Assembly (NCBI GenBank): GCA_963831605.1
Contig: CAWHQR010000005.1
Location: 124,001 to 188,000, forward strand
DNA: 64,000 nucleotides
Source: DASUPK01 sp963831605
GTDB taxonomy: Bacteria; Actinomycetota; Thermoleophilia; Solirubrobacterales; 70-9
Reading direction: 5' to 3'
Shown here: positions 31,471 to 39,781 of the stretch, piece by piece
Numbering within the stretch: position 1 is the first letter of the stretch
How the letters are laid out: the number at the start of each line of letters is the position of its first letter
The notes under the pieces: model-generated
The model's database searches: none
Told to the model about the DNA's origin: nothing
What the model saw: the letters and a program-made list of their open reading frames with translations, nothing else
Translations under genes and position numbers: made by a program

Positions 31471-31805
31471 TGGACCGATCGATCCTCTGGCGCGCGGCGC
31501 TGGCGCAGGTCGTGGCGGTGGCCGCGGTCTCGCTGATTCTCGCGGTGGCCCTCCCCCACTCGTTCTTCGACGACTGGGGCTGGCTGACCGGTCCCGCCGC
31601 CTGGCTCGGCTGCGCGGCCCTCGTGGCATGGGCTCTCCACCTCAACATGCCCGGCGTGCTGCTCGGTGCCGTCCTGGCCGGCATCCCGAGCGCGATCGCG
31701 GTCGTCGCCGGCGTCCACTGGCTCGGCGTGGCGATCGCAGTCGCCGCGTTCGCTGCATGGTGCGCCTGGCTCTCCCGCCGTCCCGGAGGCGCGCTGTGGA
31801 CCTAG
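31470..31805 (+). CDS. Small integral membrane protein
   Basis: A 111-residue protein with about four hydrophobic segments (about 8-28, 35-55, 58-78, 82-100) and a short cytoplasmic basic end (SRRPGG). I recognise no family. ATG at 31470 overlaps the ATP-grasp stop, and a GTG at 31467 is an alternative. The 3' end overlaps the SDR start by 10 bases. The tight three-gene arrangement argues that it works with the ATP-grasp and SDR proteins, possibly as a membrane anchor or transporter, which is an inference from position only. Confidence 0.7.
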   Translation: MDRSILWRAALAQVVAVAAVSLILAVALPHSFFDDWGWLTGPAAWLGCAALVAWALHLNMPGVLLGAVLAGIPSAIAVVAGVHWLGVAIAVAAFAAWCAWLSRRPGGALWT

Positions 31806-32548
31806 GCATCGAGGGCCGCGTCGCGCTGGTGTTGGGCGCCAGCAAGGGCATCGGGAAGGGAATCGCCGGCGCGCTTGCGCGGGAGGGCGCGAGGGTGGCG
31901 ATCTCGAGCCGCTCCGAGGAATCACTGCAAGCCGCGGCCGAGGAGATCGAGGGGGAGGTCCAGGTCTTCCCCGCCGACACCGGGGACCTGGACCGGATCC
32001 GAGAGCTGCCGGGCGAGGTGGCCGAGGGGGTTGGGCCCATCGACATCCTGGTGGCCAACACGGGAGGGCCCCCGACCGGTGCCGCGCTCGACAACTCCCT
32101 GGAGGAATGGGAGCAGGCGTTCCGCTCGCTCGTCCTCGCCCCCAGGATCCTCCTGGAGGCGGTGGTGCCGGGAATGAGGGAGCGCGGATGGGGACGGATC
32201 GTGAACGTCTCCTCCATCTCGATACGCGAGCCGATTCCCTACCTGACGCTGTCGAACGCGAACCGGATGGCCGCCCTCGGCCTGCTCAAGACCCTCGCGG
32301 ACGAGGTGGCGGCCGACGGCATCACGGTGAACACGGTCGCAACGGGCATGTTCGCGACGGACCGGCTCGCGGACCCGGAGGGCTCGCTGAAGGGCGCGGA
32401 GGAAGCCGCCAAGCAGCGGGTCCCGGCCAAGCGACTGGGGCAGCCCGGGGAGTACGGCGACCTGGTCGCGTTCCTCTGTTCGGAACGGGCCGCCTATCTC
32501 ACGGGAGCGGTGATCCCGCTCGACGGCGGCCTGCTCCGGTCGGCCTAG
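31796..32548 (+). CDS. SDR-family protein with altered catalytic residues
   Basis: A 250-residue short-chain dehydrogenase/reductase. The NAD(P) loop is GASKGIGKG; the catalytic Ser is in NVSSIS. The usual Tyr-x3-Lys is replaced: the aligned stretch reads LSNANRMAAL, giving Ser at the Tyr position and Arg at the Lys position. A recognised SDR subgroup annotated as 3-oxoacyl-ACP reductase-like shows a similar LSNxxR pattern. GTG at 31796 is supported by GGAGG 6 bases before it and by overlap with the upstream membrane gene; the open frame extends further upstream. The C-terminal PLDGGLLRSA is normal. Confidence 0.85.
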   Translation: MDLGIEGRVALVLGASKGIGKGIAGALAREGARVAISSRSEESLQAAAEEIEGEVQVFPADTGDLDRIRELPGEVAEGVGPIDILVANTGGPPTGAALDNSLEEWEQAFRSLVLAPRILLEAVVPGMRERGWGRIVNVSSISIREPIPYLTLSNANRMAALGLLKTLADEVAADGITVNTVATGMFATDRLADPEGSLKGAEEAAKQRVPAKRLGQPGEYGDLVAFLCSERAAYLTGAVIPLDGGLLRSA

Positions 32549-32603
32549 AGCTGCTCGGGCTCCTCGGCGGAATCCTCGGACTCCTCGGAGTCCTCTGTGA
32601 TTC

Positions 32604-33359
32604 TCAGGCCGTCGCCGGCCGCGGAGCCCGCCGGAAGGCCACGAGCAGCCAGACGCCGCCGGCGATCATCATCACGACGCTGATCAGCTGGGCCTGGGTG
32701 AGACCGAGGGCGACGTCGTCGTTGCGGCGGATGAACTCCACCAGGAAGCGCTCGGCCCCGGCGAGCAGCAGGTAGAGGGCGAACAGCGTGCCGTTCGTGA
32801 ATCGGTCTCGGAGCCGCCAGAGCAAGAGGGCCACGAGGCCCATCGTCAGCGTCTCGTAGACCGGAGTGGGGTGAACGGTCTGGTCGGTCGGCTTGGTCCC
32901 GTCGGGATAGGCCATCGCCCACGGACCGTTCCAGGCCTTGCCGTAGTCGCCGTCGCCCGAGAGCTGGCAGCCGCAGCGGCCGATCGCATACCCGACGGCC
33001 AGCGCCGGGGCCGCCACGTCGAGCAGGGTGAGATTGAAGAAGCCGCGCCACCACGCCCAGATGAACACGCCGATCGCGCCGCCGATCGCGCCTCCGTACC
33101 AGACCAGTCCCGAGCCCGAGAACAGGTTGCCGAGCAGGTCCCCCTTGACGTCGCTGTAGTTCTCGATGATGAAGTCGAGCCGCGAGCCGACGAGCCCCCC
33201 GACCAACGCCGCGAAGCCCATCTCGTAGGCCCAGTCCACCGGCTTGCCGAGCTCCCCGAGCCGGCGCCAGACCACGGCTCCCGCCGCGATGAAGGCGGCC
33301 GCGAAGCAGATCCCGAAGGTCTGGAGGGTCAGCGGTCCGAGATGGATCTCAGGGAGCAC
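32604..33359 (-). CDS. lgt: Prolipoprotein diacylglyceryl transferase
   Basis: A 251-residue inner-membrane enzyme with about seven helices. The signature region GRCGCQLSGDGDYG corresponds to the Lgt motif GRxGNxxxxExxG, and the early segment PLTLQTFGICFAAAF with later HPTPVYETL contains the essential His/Arg region. It transfers diacylglyceryl from phosphatidylglycerol to the lipobox Cys of prelipoproteins. The Asn and Glu of the signature are replaced by Cys-Gln and Asp-Tyr, a divergent version. No operon partner; tRNA-Glu lies just upstream on the same strand. Confidence 0.88.
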   Translation of the reverse strand: MLPEIHLGPLTLQTFGICFAAAFIAAGAVVWRRLGELGKPVDWAYEMGFAALVGGLVGSRLDFIIENYSDVKGDLLGNLFSGSGLVWYGGAIGGAIGVFIWAWWRGFFNLTLLDVAAPALAVGYAIGRCGCQLSGDGDYGKAWNGPWAMAYPDGTKPTDQTVHPTPVYETLTMGLVALLLWRLRDRFTNGTLFALYLLLAGAERFLVEFIRRNDDVALGLTQAQLISVVMMIAGGVWLLVAFRRAPRPATA

Positions 33360-33388
33360 CGGACGGGAGGCTAGTCGAGCGAGCTAAA

Positions 33389-33460
33389 TAGCCCCGACGG
33401 GAATCGAACCCGTGTTCCCAGGTTGAAAACCTGATGTCCTAGCCGTTGGACGACGGGGCC
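33389..33460 (-). tRNA. tRNA-Glu (TTC)
   Basis: A 72-base cloverleaf on the minus strand: acceptor GGCCCCG/CGGGGCT (one G-T pair), discriminator A, anticodon arm TCAGG-TTTTCAA-CCTGG (TTC), T-loop TTCGATT. No encoded CCA. A putative mobile-type HTH protein gene starts 73 bases from it. Confidence 0.95.
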
Positions 33461-33532
33461 AACGGCCAGCAAGTCTAGGCAGCCCGGTTCCCAGATCCGT
33501 CCGGGACAACGGCGAACATATGTTCGATCTCA

Positions 33533-34282
33533 ATGGGATGCCGACGTCCTGAACTTCGCCAGGAAGTCCGCAGACTTCGCGCAGCCGGCGAACCGTTCAA
33601 GCGAATTGCGACTTCACTTGGACTCCCGGTCTCGACAGTCCACGCTTGGTCGCGTGACATAGATCTCAGTCAGGCGCAGATCCGCGCCAACCTCCGGGGG
33701 CCACGCGGGCCTCAGAGTCGCCTCCACATCGAGCGCCGATCGTTGGCTCGAAGGAGAAGTGCTCGAGAGCGCCGCCGGGCCTTCCAAGAGGAGGGCCGTC
33801 GAAGGGCACGGCTTGGTGATTCCCTGCATATGGCTGGCTGCATGCTCTACTGGGCCGAGGGAGCCAAAGAGCGAAACGTCGTGAAGTTCGCCAATTCGGA
33901 CGCGGCGATGGTGCGTTTCTTCGTCCGGTTTCTGAGGGAAGGCTTCGACGTTCCTTCTGCCGATTTCCGCCTTCGTCTCAACGTCTACACGAACAACGGG
34001 CTCAGCGTGAGGCAGATCGAAGACCACTGGCTCGAAGTCCTAGGTCTGCCGCGAGGGTGCCTGCGAGGGCACTCACTGAACGCGTATCCGACCTCGACCA
34101 GCGGCAAGAAACAGAAGAAGCTGCCCTACGGCGTCTGCTTCCTGACTGTCGCGAAGAGCACGCGGATTCTTCAGCACATCTATGGAGCGATCCAGGAATA
34201 CGGCAGCTTTGAGGAGCCGCGGTGGTTGGACGGACCGCCACGGAAGGATGGCCACTCCCGACAGCACTCACGCGTTGGCTAG
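33533..34282 (+). CDS. HTH protein with LAGLIDADG-like C-terminal region
   Basis: A 249-residue protein. Residues 6-42 form a helix-turn-helix resembling the start of resolvase or Mor-type regulators: LRQEVRRLRAAGEPFKRIA, TSLGLPVSTVHAWSRD. A very basic linker (RRSLARRRSARERRRA) follows. From about residue 95 the pattern LHMAGCMLYWAEGAKERNVVK, FANSDAAMVRFFVRFLREG, then YTNNGLSVRQIEDHWLEVLGLP recalls LAGLIDADG homing-endonuclease domains, with MLYWAEGA at the place of the LAGLIDADG helix. No intron or intein is present. Codon use looks less GC-biased than neighbours, hinting at transfer. It ends inside the convergent argF gene (4-base overlap). Confidence 0.62.
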   Translation: MGCRRPELRQEVRRLRAAGEPFKRIATSLGLPVSTVHAWSRDIDLSQAQIRANLRGPRGPQSRLHIERRSLARRRSARERRRAFQEEGRRRARLGDSLHMAGCMLYWAEGAKERNVVKFANSDAAMVRFFVRFLREGFDVPSADFRLRLNVYTNNGLSVRQIEDHWLEVLGLPRGCLRGHSLNAYPTSTSGKKQKKLPYGVCFLTVAKSTRILQHIYGAIQEYGSFEEPRWLDGPPRKDGHSRQHSRVG

Positions 34283-35181
34283 GACAGCAACCGTTCGAGC
34301 AGCGCCTTCTGGGCGTGCAGGCGATTCTCGGCCTGGTCCCAGACGGCGGAGCGCCCCCCGTAGAGTACATCTGCACTGATCTCCTCACCGGGGTGAGCAG
34401 GCAGGCAGTGCATGGCGATCACCCGCTCCGAGGCTGCGCCGAGCAGCTCATCGTTCACCTGGAAGGGCGCGAGGTCGGCGCGGCGCCGATCGGCGGTCTC
34501 CTCATCACCCATGCTCACCCAGACGTCGGTGTAGATCGCATCGGCCCCGGCGACGGCAGCCTTCGGATCGTCGACCAGCTCGACCAAGCCCTCCTCGAGC
34601 CGATAGCCCTCGGGGCTCGCGACCACCACGTCGACACCGGCGATCCGCCCGAGGATCGCCAGGGACCGGGCGACGTTGTTGCCGTCGCCGACATACGCGA
34701 GCCGCAGCCCGTCCAGCTCTCCGAAGCGCTCCTTGAGGGTGAGCAGGTCGGCGAGCACCTGACACGGATGGTGGGCGGGCGTCAGCCCGTTGATGACCGG
34801 CACGGTTGCGCCGTCCGCGAGCTCGCGCACCCGCTCATCGGAGCCCGAGCGGATCACGATCCCGTGCAGATAGCCGGAGAGGATCCGGCCGGTGTCGGAC
34901 ATCGACTCGCCGCGGGTCAGCTGGAGCTCATCGGCCCGCAGGACGATCGGGGTGGCGCCGAGCTCCGCGACACCGACCTCGAAGGACAGGCGCGTCCGGG
35001 TCGAGGGCTTCTCGAAGATCAGAGCGACCGAACGCCCGGCGAGCGAATCCCGCCCGTCGCCGCGCTCACGGCCTCGCTTGAGCTCCTCGGCGCGGTCGAG
35101 CAGCGCCACCAGGTCGCCGCGATCGAGCTCCTCCCCGGTCAGGAAGTTGCTCGCGGATCGATGTGCGGTCGCGGAGGTCAT
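34279..35181 (-). CDS. argF: Ornithine carbamoyltransferase
   Basis: A 300-residue enzyme that makes citrulline from ornithine and carbamoyl phosphate in arginine synthesis. Motifs: carbamoyl-phosphate site FEKPSTRTRLSFE, HPCQ, the SMG loop (DVWVSMGDE) characteristic of OTCases, and HCLPAHPGEEI carrying the catalytic Cys. ATG at 35181 gives the normal N-terminus; the open frame extends upstream across the start of the divergent EEP gene, so it is not used. No other arg gene adjoins it, which is unusual for argF. Confidence 0.93.
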   Translation of the reverse strand: MTSATAHRSASNFLTGEELDRGDLVALLDRAEELKRGRERGDGRDSLAGRSVALIFEKPSTRTRLSFEVGVAELGATPIVLRADELQLTRGESMSDTGRILSGYLHGIVIRSGSDERVRELADGATVPVINGLTPAHHPCQVLADLLTLKERFGELDGLRLAYVGDGNNVARSLAILGRIAGVDVVVASPEGYRLEEGLVELVDDPKAAVAGADAIYTDVWVSMGDEETADRRRADLAPFQVNDELLGAASERVIAMHCLPAHPGEEISADVLYGGRSAVWDQAENRLHAQKALLERLLS

Positions 35182-35202
35182 CGGGCCACCGATACTAGGG
35201 AC

Positions 35203-36021
35203 GTGCAGCTCACCGCAATGACATGGAACTTGTTCCACGGGCGGGACTGGCCGCCGGTGCCGGAGCTTCAGGTGCGCGGCCACAAGGGCAACTTCCGCCG
35301 CGGGCCGCGTCTCGGCTCCGAGTACGAGCAGACGAATTGGGACCTGTTCGGTGAGTTCGCGGCCCTGATCGACTCGGTGGCCTGGGACGTTGCCCTCTTC
35401 CAGGAGTTCCCGCCGAGCTGGAGGGGACGGCTGGCCGAGGCGTGCGGGGCCGAGGCGCACCGCGCCCTGAGCGGGCGGAATTGGCTACAGCCGATCACCT
35501 CGCTGATCGGGCGCTGGCGCCCAGACCTGCTCGGCGCCTGGGAGGGCGGATCGAACACGACGTTCGCGCGAGGCGCCGCGGGGCCGATCGCCGAGAGGCG
35601 ACGGGAGGTGCTCACCCGACGCCCGGAGCTCCGCGTGCTGGCGCTCACCCGGCTCGAGGCCGGGCCCTCCATCGCGAACCTTCACGTCAGCACCACACCC
35701 TCGTCGGCCGAGCGGGAGCTGCTCGACGCGGCCGGGCGCGCGGTTGCGTTCGCCGGCTCCGACCCTCTGATCTTCGGCGGCGACTTCAACGTCCGACCGA
35801 AGGCGAGCGCCGTCTTCGACCAACTCGAGGAGCGCTTCGGCCTGGCGCCCCCGACCGCCCCGGACCGCCTCAGCCACCTGCTGGTCCGCGGGCTGGAGGT
35901 GGTCGAGCATCCCGCCGCCTGGCCACCGGAGGCGCGTGATCGGGTCGATCCGGACACCGGCCTCAAGATCCGCCTCTCCGATCACAACCCCGTGATTGGA
36001 AAGTTCGCCTCTGTGGGATAG
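35203..36021 (+). CDS. Endonuclease/exonuclease/phosphatase (EEP) family protein
   Basis: A 272-residue EEP-fold hydrolase. MTWNLFHG (Asn for the metal), FQEF (Glu), GGDFNVRP (Asp/Asn) and the C-terminal SDHNPVIG (Asp-His) are the family's catalytic set. Such enzymes hydrolyse phosphodiesters in DNA, RNA or inositol phosphates. No signal peptide, so it is cytosolic. GTG at 35203 is used, 21 bases from the divergent argF start; an ATG at 35218 is possible. Substrate cannot be told. The next gene begins at or just after its stop. Confidence 0.85.
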   Translation: MQLTAMTWNLFHGRDWPPVPELQVRGHKGNFRRGPRLGSEYEQTNWDLFGEFAALIDSVAWDVALFQEFPPSWRGRLAEACGAEAHRALSGRNWLQPITSLIGRWRPDLLGAWEGGSNTTFARGAAGPIAERRREVLTRRPELRVLALTRLEAGPSIANLHVSTTPSSAERELLDAAGRAVAFAGSDPLIFGGDFNVRPKASAVFDQLEERFGLAPPTAPDRLSHLLVRGLEVVEHPAAWPPEARDRVDPDTGLKIRLSDHNPVIGKFASVG

Positions 36022-36029
36022 TGCGTTCA

Positions 36030-36572
36030 ATGACAAGCGCGCCAACGGAGTCAGAGGAGAGCACCCGCGCCGAGCAGAGCGTGCAGGCGTTTCGTGACGC
36101 TCTCGAGAAGAGCATCACGATCTCCCGCGACCGGCTGCAGGAGGTCGTCGATGACGCGGTCCGCCGCGGGCGGATGACTCGTGGGGACGCCGAGGAGATG
36201 ATCGGCCGGCTCGCGACCAGGAGCCGGGAGCAGGCAGAGGAACTGCTCTCTCAGCTCGATCGGCTCCTATCGCAGGTCCGCGAGGCGCCCGACCGTGCCA
36301 AGCAGCAGGCCGGCGAGCGGGCGGAGGCGGCCCGGAAGCGGACGGTTGCCGCGGTGGAGCGGCCCCTCGCGAGCGCCGATCGTGTGCGCCGCGCGACCCG
36401 TGCCCCGGGCTTCCCGATCACGGCATACGACCAGCTCTCCACCCGGCAGATCGACCGCCGGCTGCAGGAGCTCAGTCGCCAGGAGCTGCGGAGGGTCCGC
36501 GACTACGAGCGCGGAAACAAGGCGCGCAAGGGCCTCCTGCGAGCCTTGGACCGCAAACTCCAGAAGGACTGA
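36030..36572 (+). CDS. Coiled-coil protein of unknown function with an actinobacterial C-terminal domain
   Basis: A 180-residue helical protein. Residues 15-120 are rich in Glu, Arg and Gln with heptad-like spacing (RDRLQEVVDDAVRRGRMTR, then EEMIGRLATRSREQAEELL). The end contains PGFPITAYDQLSTRQIDRR followed by RRVRDYERGNKARKGLL, a motif common at the C-terminus of actinobacterial coiled-coil proteins (PxxYDxLTxxQI..L..L...EL..VR.YE). An upstream GTG at 36021 overlaps the previous stop and could be the start. Role unknown; the domain is found with phasin-like and cell-envelope proteins. It abuts the convergent gene at 36573 with no spacer. Confidence 0.7.
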   Translation: MTSAPTESEESTRAEQSVQAFRDALEKSITISRDRLQEVVDDAVRRGRMTRGDAEEMIGRLATRSREQAEELLSQLDRLLSQVREAPDRAKQQAGERAEAARKRTVAAVERPLASADRVRRATRAPGFPITAYDQLSTRQIDRRLQELSRQELRRVRDYERGNKARKGLLRALDRKLQKD

Positions 36573-36887
36573 CTACTTCAGGGCTTGGCGGCGCTCGTCG
36601 ACCTCCTTGGCGATCTCGTCGAGCGACTCGACCGAGCCCTGCGCACGGACGGCGAGCTTGGCGAGCTCCTTGCGGACGTCCTCGGTTGCCTTGTCCAGGG
36701 TGTCGCGCCAGCTCGAGACCTGATCCTGGGCCTTTGTAACTGGGTCACTGGATATTTCGCGCAACTGCGACACGGCCGAGTCGATGCCCGAGCGCACGTC
36801 GCCGGTCGCCTTTTCGCCGGCCGCCCGGAGGTCGTCGATCGCCTTCTGAACGTGATCCCTGACTCCACTGCTATCGCTTGCTTCCAC
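36573..36887 (-). CDS. Small amphipathic-helix protein (phasin/apolipoprotein-like)
   Basis: A 104-residue, almost wholly helical protein: VRDHVQKAIDDLRAAGEKA, TGDVRSGIDSAVSQLREI and DTLDKATEDVRKELAKLAV. Long amphipathic helices with regular Ala, Val and charged residues recall phasins and apolipoprotein-like proteins that coat lipid or polyester granules. GTG at 36887 is preferred because GGAGG is 5 bases before it; an ATG at 36914 lies upstream of that ribosome site. It is convergent with the coiled-coil gene, stop codons touching, suggesting linked function. Confidence 0.68.
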   Translation of the reverse strand: MEASDSSGVRDHVQKAIDDLRAAGEKATGDVRSGIDSAVSQLREISSDPVTKAQDQVSSWRDTLDKATEDVRKELAKLAVRAQGSVESLDEIAKEVDERRQALK

Positions 36888-36928
36888 TTGGACCTCCTGC
36901 TCGGAATTTCGCAAATTGCGGGATCAGC

Positions 36929-38416
36929 CTATACGGCGATCAGCTCGGAGGCCAACCGGCCGAAGTCGAGCGCACCGCCGGTTGCGCCGGTGAGCAGAGG
37001 GTCGGCGTCGAGCCGCTGGCCCTGCGCCCAGATCCCACGCAGCCACTCCCCCGCCTCGGCGCTCTCGAACCAGGTGGCGCCGAATCGATCCCGGAGGGCG
37101 GTTCGCCAATCGACCTCGAGCGCCCAGGCTCTCAGATAACAGGCGACGTAGAAGCCCGGGTCGACGTCCGAGAGCCAGTTCTCGCGCGGCCACGGGACGC
37201 CGATCCGATCCCCGAGCAGCGTGGCGTAGCGCTCCGGCATCGCGCTCAGGTCGGCTCCCGGCCCGTGCAGCTCCACCTCGTAGGCGATCTTCGCCGAGTA
37301 CCGGCGCAGCATCACCAGCCGCGCCGCCCGCGCGTGCTCGATGGCCGCGGCCGCATCGCCGGCGCCGAGCAGGGCCTCCAGCCAGTCCGGAGCGGCGGTG
37401 AGCCCCTCGAACAGGAACGCGAACGACTCCGTCACCGAGTTGTCGCCGAGGTGCCTGAACTCGAATGCGAGGTCCGGATCGGTGCAGGCGAAGTGCTCGG
37501 TATGGCCGGCCTCGTGGAAGAGCGCCGCGTAGTCCTCCCGGCCGCCGATCGGCGGGATCACCAGGTAGACCTCCTGCGGGATCCTCGGCGTCGAGCAGAA
37601 GGCTCGCGGGCTCTTGGTGGGCCGGGTCTCGGTGTCCAGAATGACGTTCGACTGCGCATCGAGGTCGATGCCCAGGCCGGACAGGGTCTCGCGGAGGGCG
37701 GGGACCATGCTGTCCGAGGGGAAGAGGCCGTCCAGGTGGGAGGCCCGGAAGAAGCGCGCCAGATCGGAGCGGCGGAGCTCGCCGAGCCGGGCACCGACAG
37801 TGCGCTCCAGCTCGGGGTCGACCGTTCGCGCGTAGTCCCCCTCGGTCGCGCGAACGAACTCCTCGAGCTCGGCGGCCAGCGCCCTGAGGTCGAGCGCGCG
37901 CACGTCGCAGTAGGCGTCGAGATAGGAGGGCCAGCCCAGCTCGACGCAGGCCGCGTGTGAGGACTCGAGGTCCTCCAGGTACAGAGGGTTGAGCCGTTCG
38001 TCCAGCATCGCGGTCCGTGCGGCCTCGATCGCGGCACGCCGGTCGCCGTCCTCCTCGTTCGCCTGGATCACCGGAGCCATGCGGTACGGCATCGTCTCCC
38101 CGTCGACCTCGATCTCGAGCGAGGCCTCCAGGTCGGCCAGCCTCGCCTCGAGCTCCCGGGTGCGCGCGCCCAGGTATCCGTCGAGCGCGAACTGGTGCAG
38201 GTAGCGCAGCCGCGTCTCCTCCTCGCCCGTCGCGGCTCGCCTGGCATCGCCGACTCGGTCGACCGCCTCGCGCTCGAAGAGACTCTCATGGCGCTCGTAG
38301 ATCGGCTCGATTGCGAGATCGGGCTTGTGACCAGCCCCCTGCAGGTAGTACTCGCGGCTCAGCTCCTCGAGGAACTCCTCCGCCTCGCGCCGGTATTCGC
38401 CGAGATCCAAGCTCAT
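36929..38416 (-). CDS. M3-like zinc metallopeptidase (oligoendopeptidase-like)
   Basis: A 495-residue largely helical gluzincin. The active site is AALFHEAGHTEH (His301, Glu302, His305), and Glu330 in NSVTESFAFLFE is the expected third ligand, about 25 residues on, as in M3 peptidases. Typical M3 enzymes are 560-680 residues, so this is a shorter form. SPRAFCSTPRIPQEVYLVIPP precedes the active site, where M3 enzymes have their conserved substrate loop. No signal peptide; it probably trims peptides in the cytosol. It is divergent from the RNA methyltransferase gene. Confidence 0.83.
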   Translation of the reverse strand: MSLDLGEYRREAEEFLEELSREYYLQGAGHKPDLAIEPIYERHESLFEREAVDRVGDARRAATGEEETRLRYLHQFALDGYLGARTRELEARLADLEASLEIEVDGETMPYRMAPVIQANEEDGDRRAAIEAARTAMLDERLNPLYLEDLESSHAACVELGWPSYLDAYCDVRALDLRALAAELEEFVRATEGDYARTVDPELERTVGARLGELRRSDLARFFRASHLDGLFPSDSMVPALRETLSGLGIDLDAQSNVILDTETRPTKSPRAFCSTPRIPQEVYLVIPPIGGREDYAALFHEAGHTEHFACTDPDLAFEFRHLGDNSVTESFAFLFEGLTAAPDWLEALLGAGDAAAAIEHARAARLVMLRRYSAKIAYEVELHGPGADLSAMPERYATLLGDRIGVPWPRENWLSDVDPGFYVACYLRAWALEVDWRTALRDRFGATWFESAEAGEWLRGIWAQGQRLDADPLLTGATGGALDFGRLASELIAV

Positions 38417-38440
38417 CGCGGCTGCAACGATAGGCCGACG

Positions 38441-39781
38441 ATGCCGGACGGGACGATCACCTCCGAGCGCCCGCCCCGCGGCGAGCTGCTCACCCTCGAC
38501 GTCGAGACCCTGGCGTACGGCGGCAAGGGCGTGGCGCGGCGCAACGGCTACGTCGTCTTCGTCGCCGGAGCACTGCCCGGGGACCGCGTCACGGCCGAGG
38601 TGACCAAGTCCAAGCGGGGCTACGCCGAGGCCCAGGCGAAGGAGCTGCTGCGCCCCTCACCTGACCGCGTCCCACCCAGATGCGACCACGGCGGCGAGCC
38701 GTGTCCCGGCGCTCCCTGGCAGGGCCTCGCCTATGAGCAGCAGCTCCACCACAAGCAGGCCCAGGTGGAGGACGCCCTGGTGCGTCTCGGCAAGCTGGAC
38801 GGATTCGAGCTCCAGCCGATCGAGCCGGCCGTCGAGCAGTGGCGCTACCGGAACAAGCTCGAGTACTCATTCGGCGAGCGGGAGGGAGAGCTGGTTCTGG
38901 GCTTCCACGCCCGCGGCCGCTGGGATCTGATCGTCGACGCCGAGGACTGCCAGCTCGCCTCAGAGCGCAACAACACCCGGCGCAACGAGCTCCGCGACTG
39001 GGCCCGGTCGACCGGGTTGCCCGCCTGGGACGCCCGCGCCGGTGAGGGGACCTATCGCAACCTCGTGATCCGCGAGGGCCGGCGCACCGGTCAGCTGCAG
39101 AGCCGGCTGGTCACCTCGCCTGCCGAGATACCTCGCCCGCCCGTGGACCTCCACACGATCGTCGAGGGCCCGGGCAGCGCCACGGACGGGCCCACGGGCG
39201 CGCTCGGCGAGGAGTACCTGGAGGAGGAGCTCTGCGGGCTGCGCTTCCGCATCTCCCACCGCGCCTTCTTCCAGACCAACACCGAGATGGCGGAGCGGCT
39301 CTACGGAATCGCAACCGAGATGGCAGGCCTGACCGGCGCCGAGCGCGTCTTCGACCTCTTCTGCGGAATCGGGACGCTTGGCCTGAGCATGGCCAGAAAC
39401 GCCGGCGAGGTCTGGGGAATCGAGCTGGTCGGGGAGGCGATCGTCGATGCAGAGGAGAACGCTCGCCGCAACGGGATCGAGAACGCGCGCTTCCGGACCG
39501 GCGACGCCCGCAAGGAGATCCGCCCCCTGCTGGAGGAGGCCGGCACGCCCGACGTCGTCGTCGTCGACCCTCCCCGGGCCGGGCTCTCCAAGAAGATCGT
39601 CCGCCGGCTGATCGAGTGCGAGGCGCCGCGCATCGTCTACGTCTCCTGCAACCCCACCACGCTCGCGCCCAACGCGGCCCAGCTCGCGGAGGCCGGCTAT
39701 AGGCTCCGCCGCGTGAAGCCGGTCGACATGTTCCCCCAGACGCCCCACATCGAGTGCGTGGCGCTGCTGGAGAAGCCATGA
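38441..39781 (+). CDS. RNA m5U methyltransferase, RlmD/TrmA type
   Basis: A 446-residue SAM-dependent enzyme. A TRAM domain (LTLDVETLAYGGKGVARRNG, about 17-75) is followed by a Cys-containing linker, and the methyltransferase domain with FDLFCGIGTLGLSMA (SAM loop), VVVDPPRAGL, and the catalytic Cys in YVSCNPTTLAPN, then HIECVALL. It methylates C5 of uridine in rRNA or tRNA. The Fe-S motif of RlmD (C-x5-C-x2-C, later C) is only partly kept: CDHGGEPCPGAPWQ lacks the third Cys. ATG at 38441 is used as it gives a normal N-terminus; the frame continues upstream. It overlaps the next gene by 4 bases. Confidence 0.88.
   Translation: MPDGTITSERPPRGELLTLDVETLAYGGKGVARRNGYVVFVAGALPGDRVTAEVTKSKRGYAEAQAKELLRPSPDRVPPRCDHGGEPCPGAPWQGLAYEQQLHHKQAQVEDALVRLGKLDGFELQPIEPAVEQWRYRNKLEYSFGEREGELVLGFHARGRWDLIVDAEDCQLASERNNTRRNELRDWARSTGLPAWDARAGEGTYRNLVIREGRRTGQLQSRLVTSPAEIPRPPVDLHTIVEGPGSATDGPTGALGEEYLEEELCGLRFRISHRAFFQTNTEMAERLYGIATEMAGLTGAERVFDLFCGIGTLGLSMARNAGEVWGIELVGEAIVDAEENARRNGIENARFRTGDARKEIRPLLEEAGTPDVVVVDPPRAGLSKKIVRRLIECEAPRIVYVSCNPTTLAPNAAQLAEAGYRLRRVKPVDMFPQTPHIECVALLEKP

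Noticed and set aside
32550..32600. Short CTCCTCGG-rich repeat after the SDR gene
   Set aside because: Only a few imperfect copies in the gap before lgt; too short to call a repeat element.
33533..34282. Classical integrative element at tRNA-Glu
   Set aside because: No integrase and no duplicated tRNA end (att site) was found beside the HTH/LAGLIDADG-like gene.
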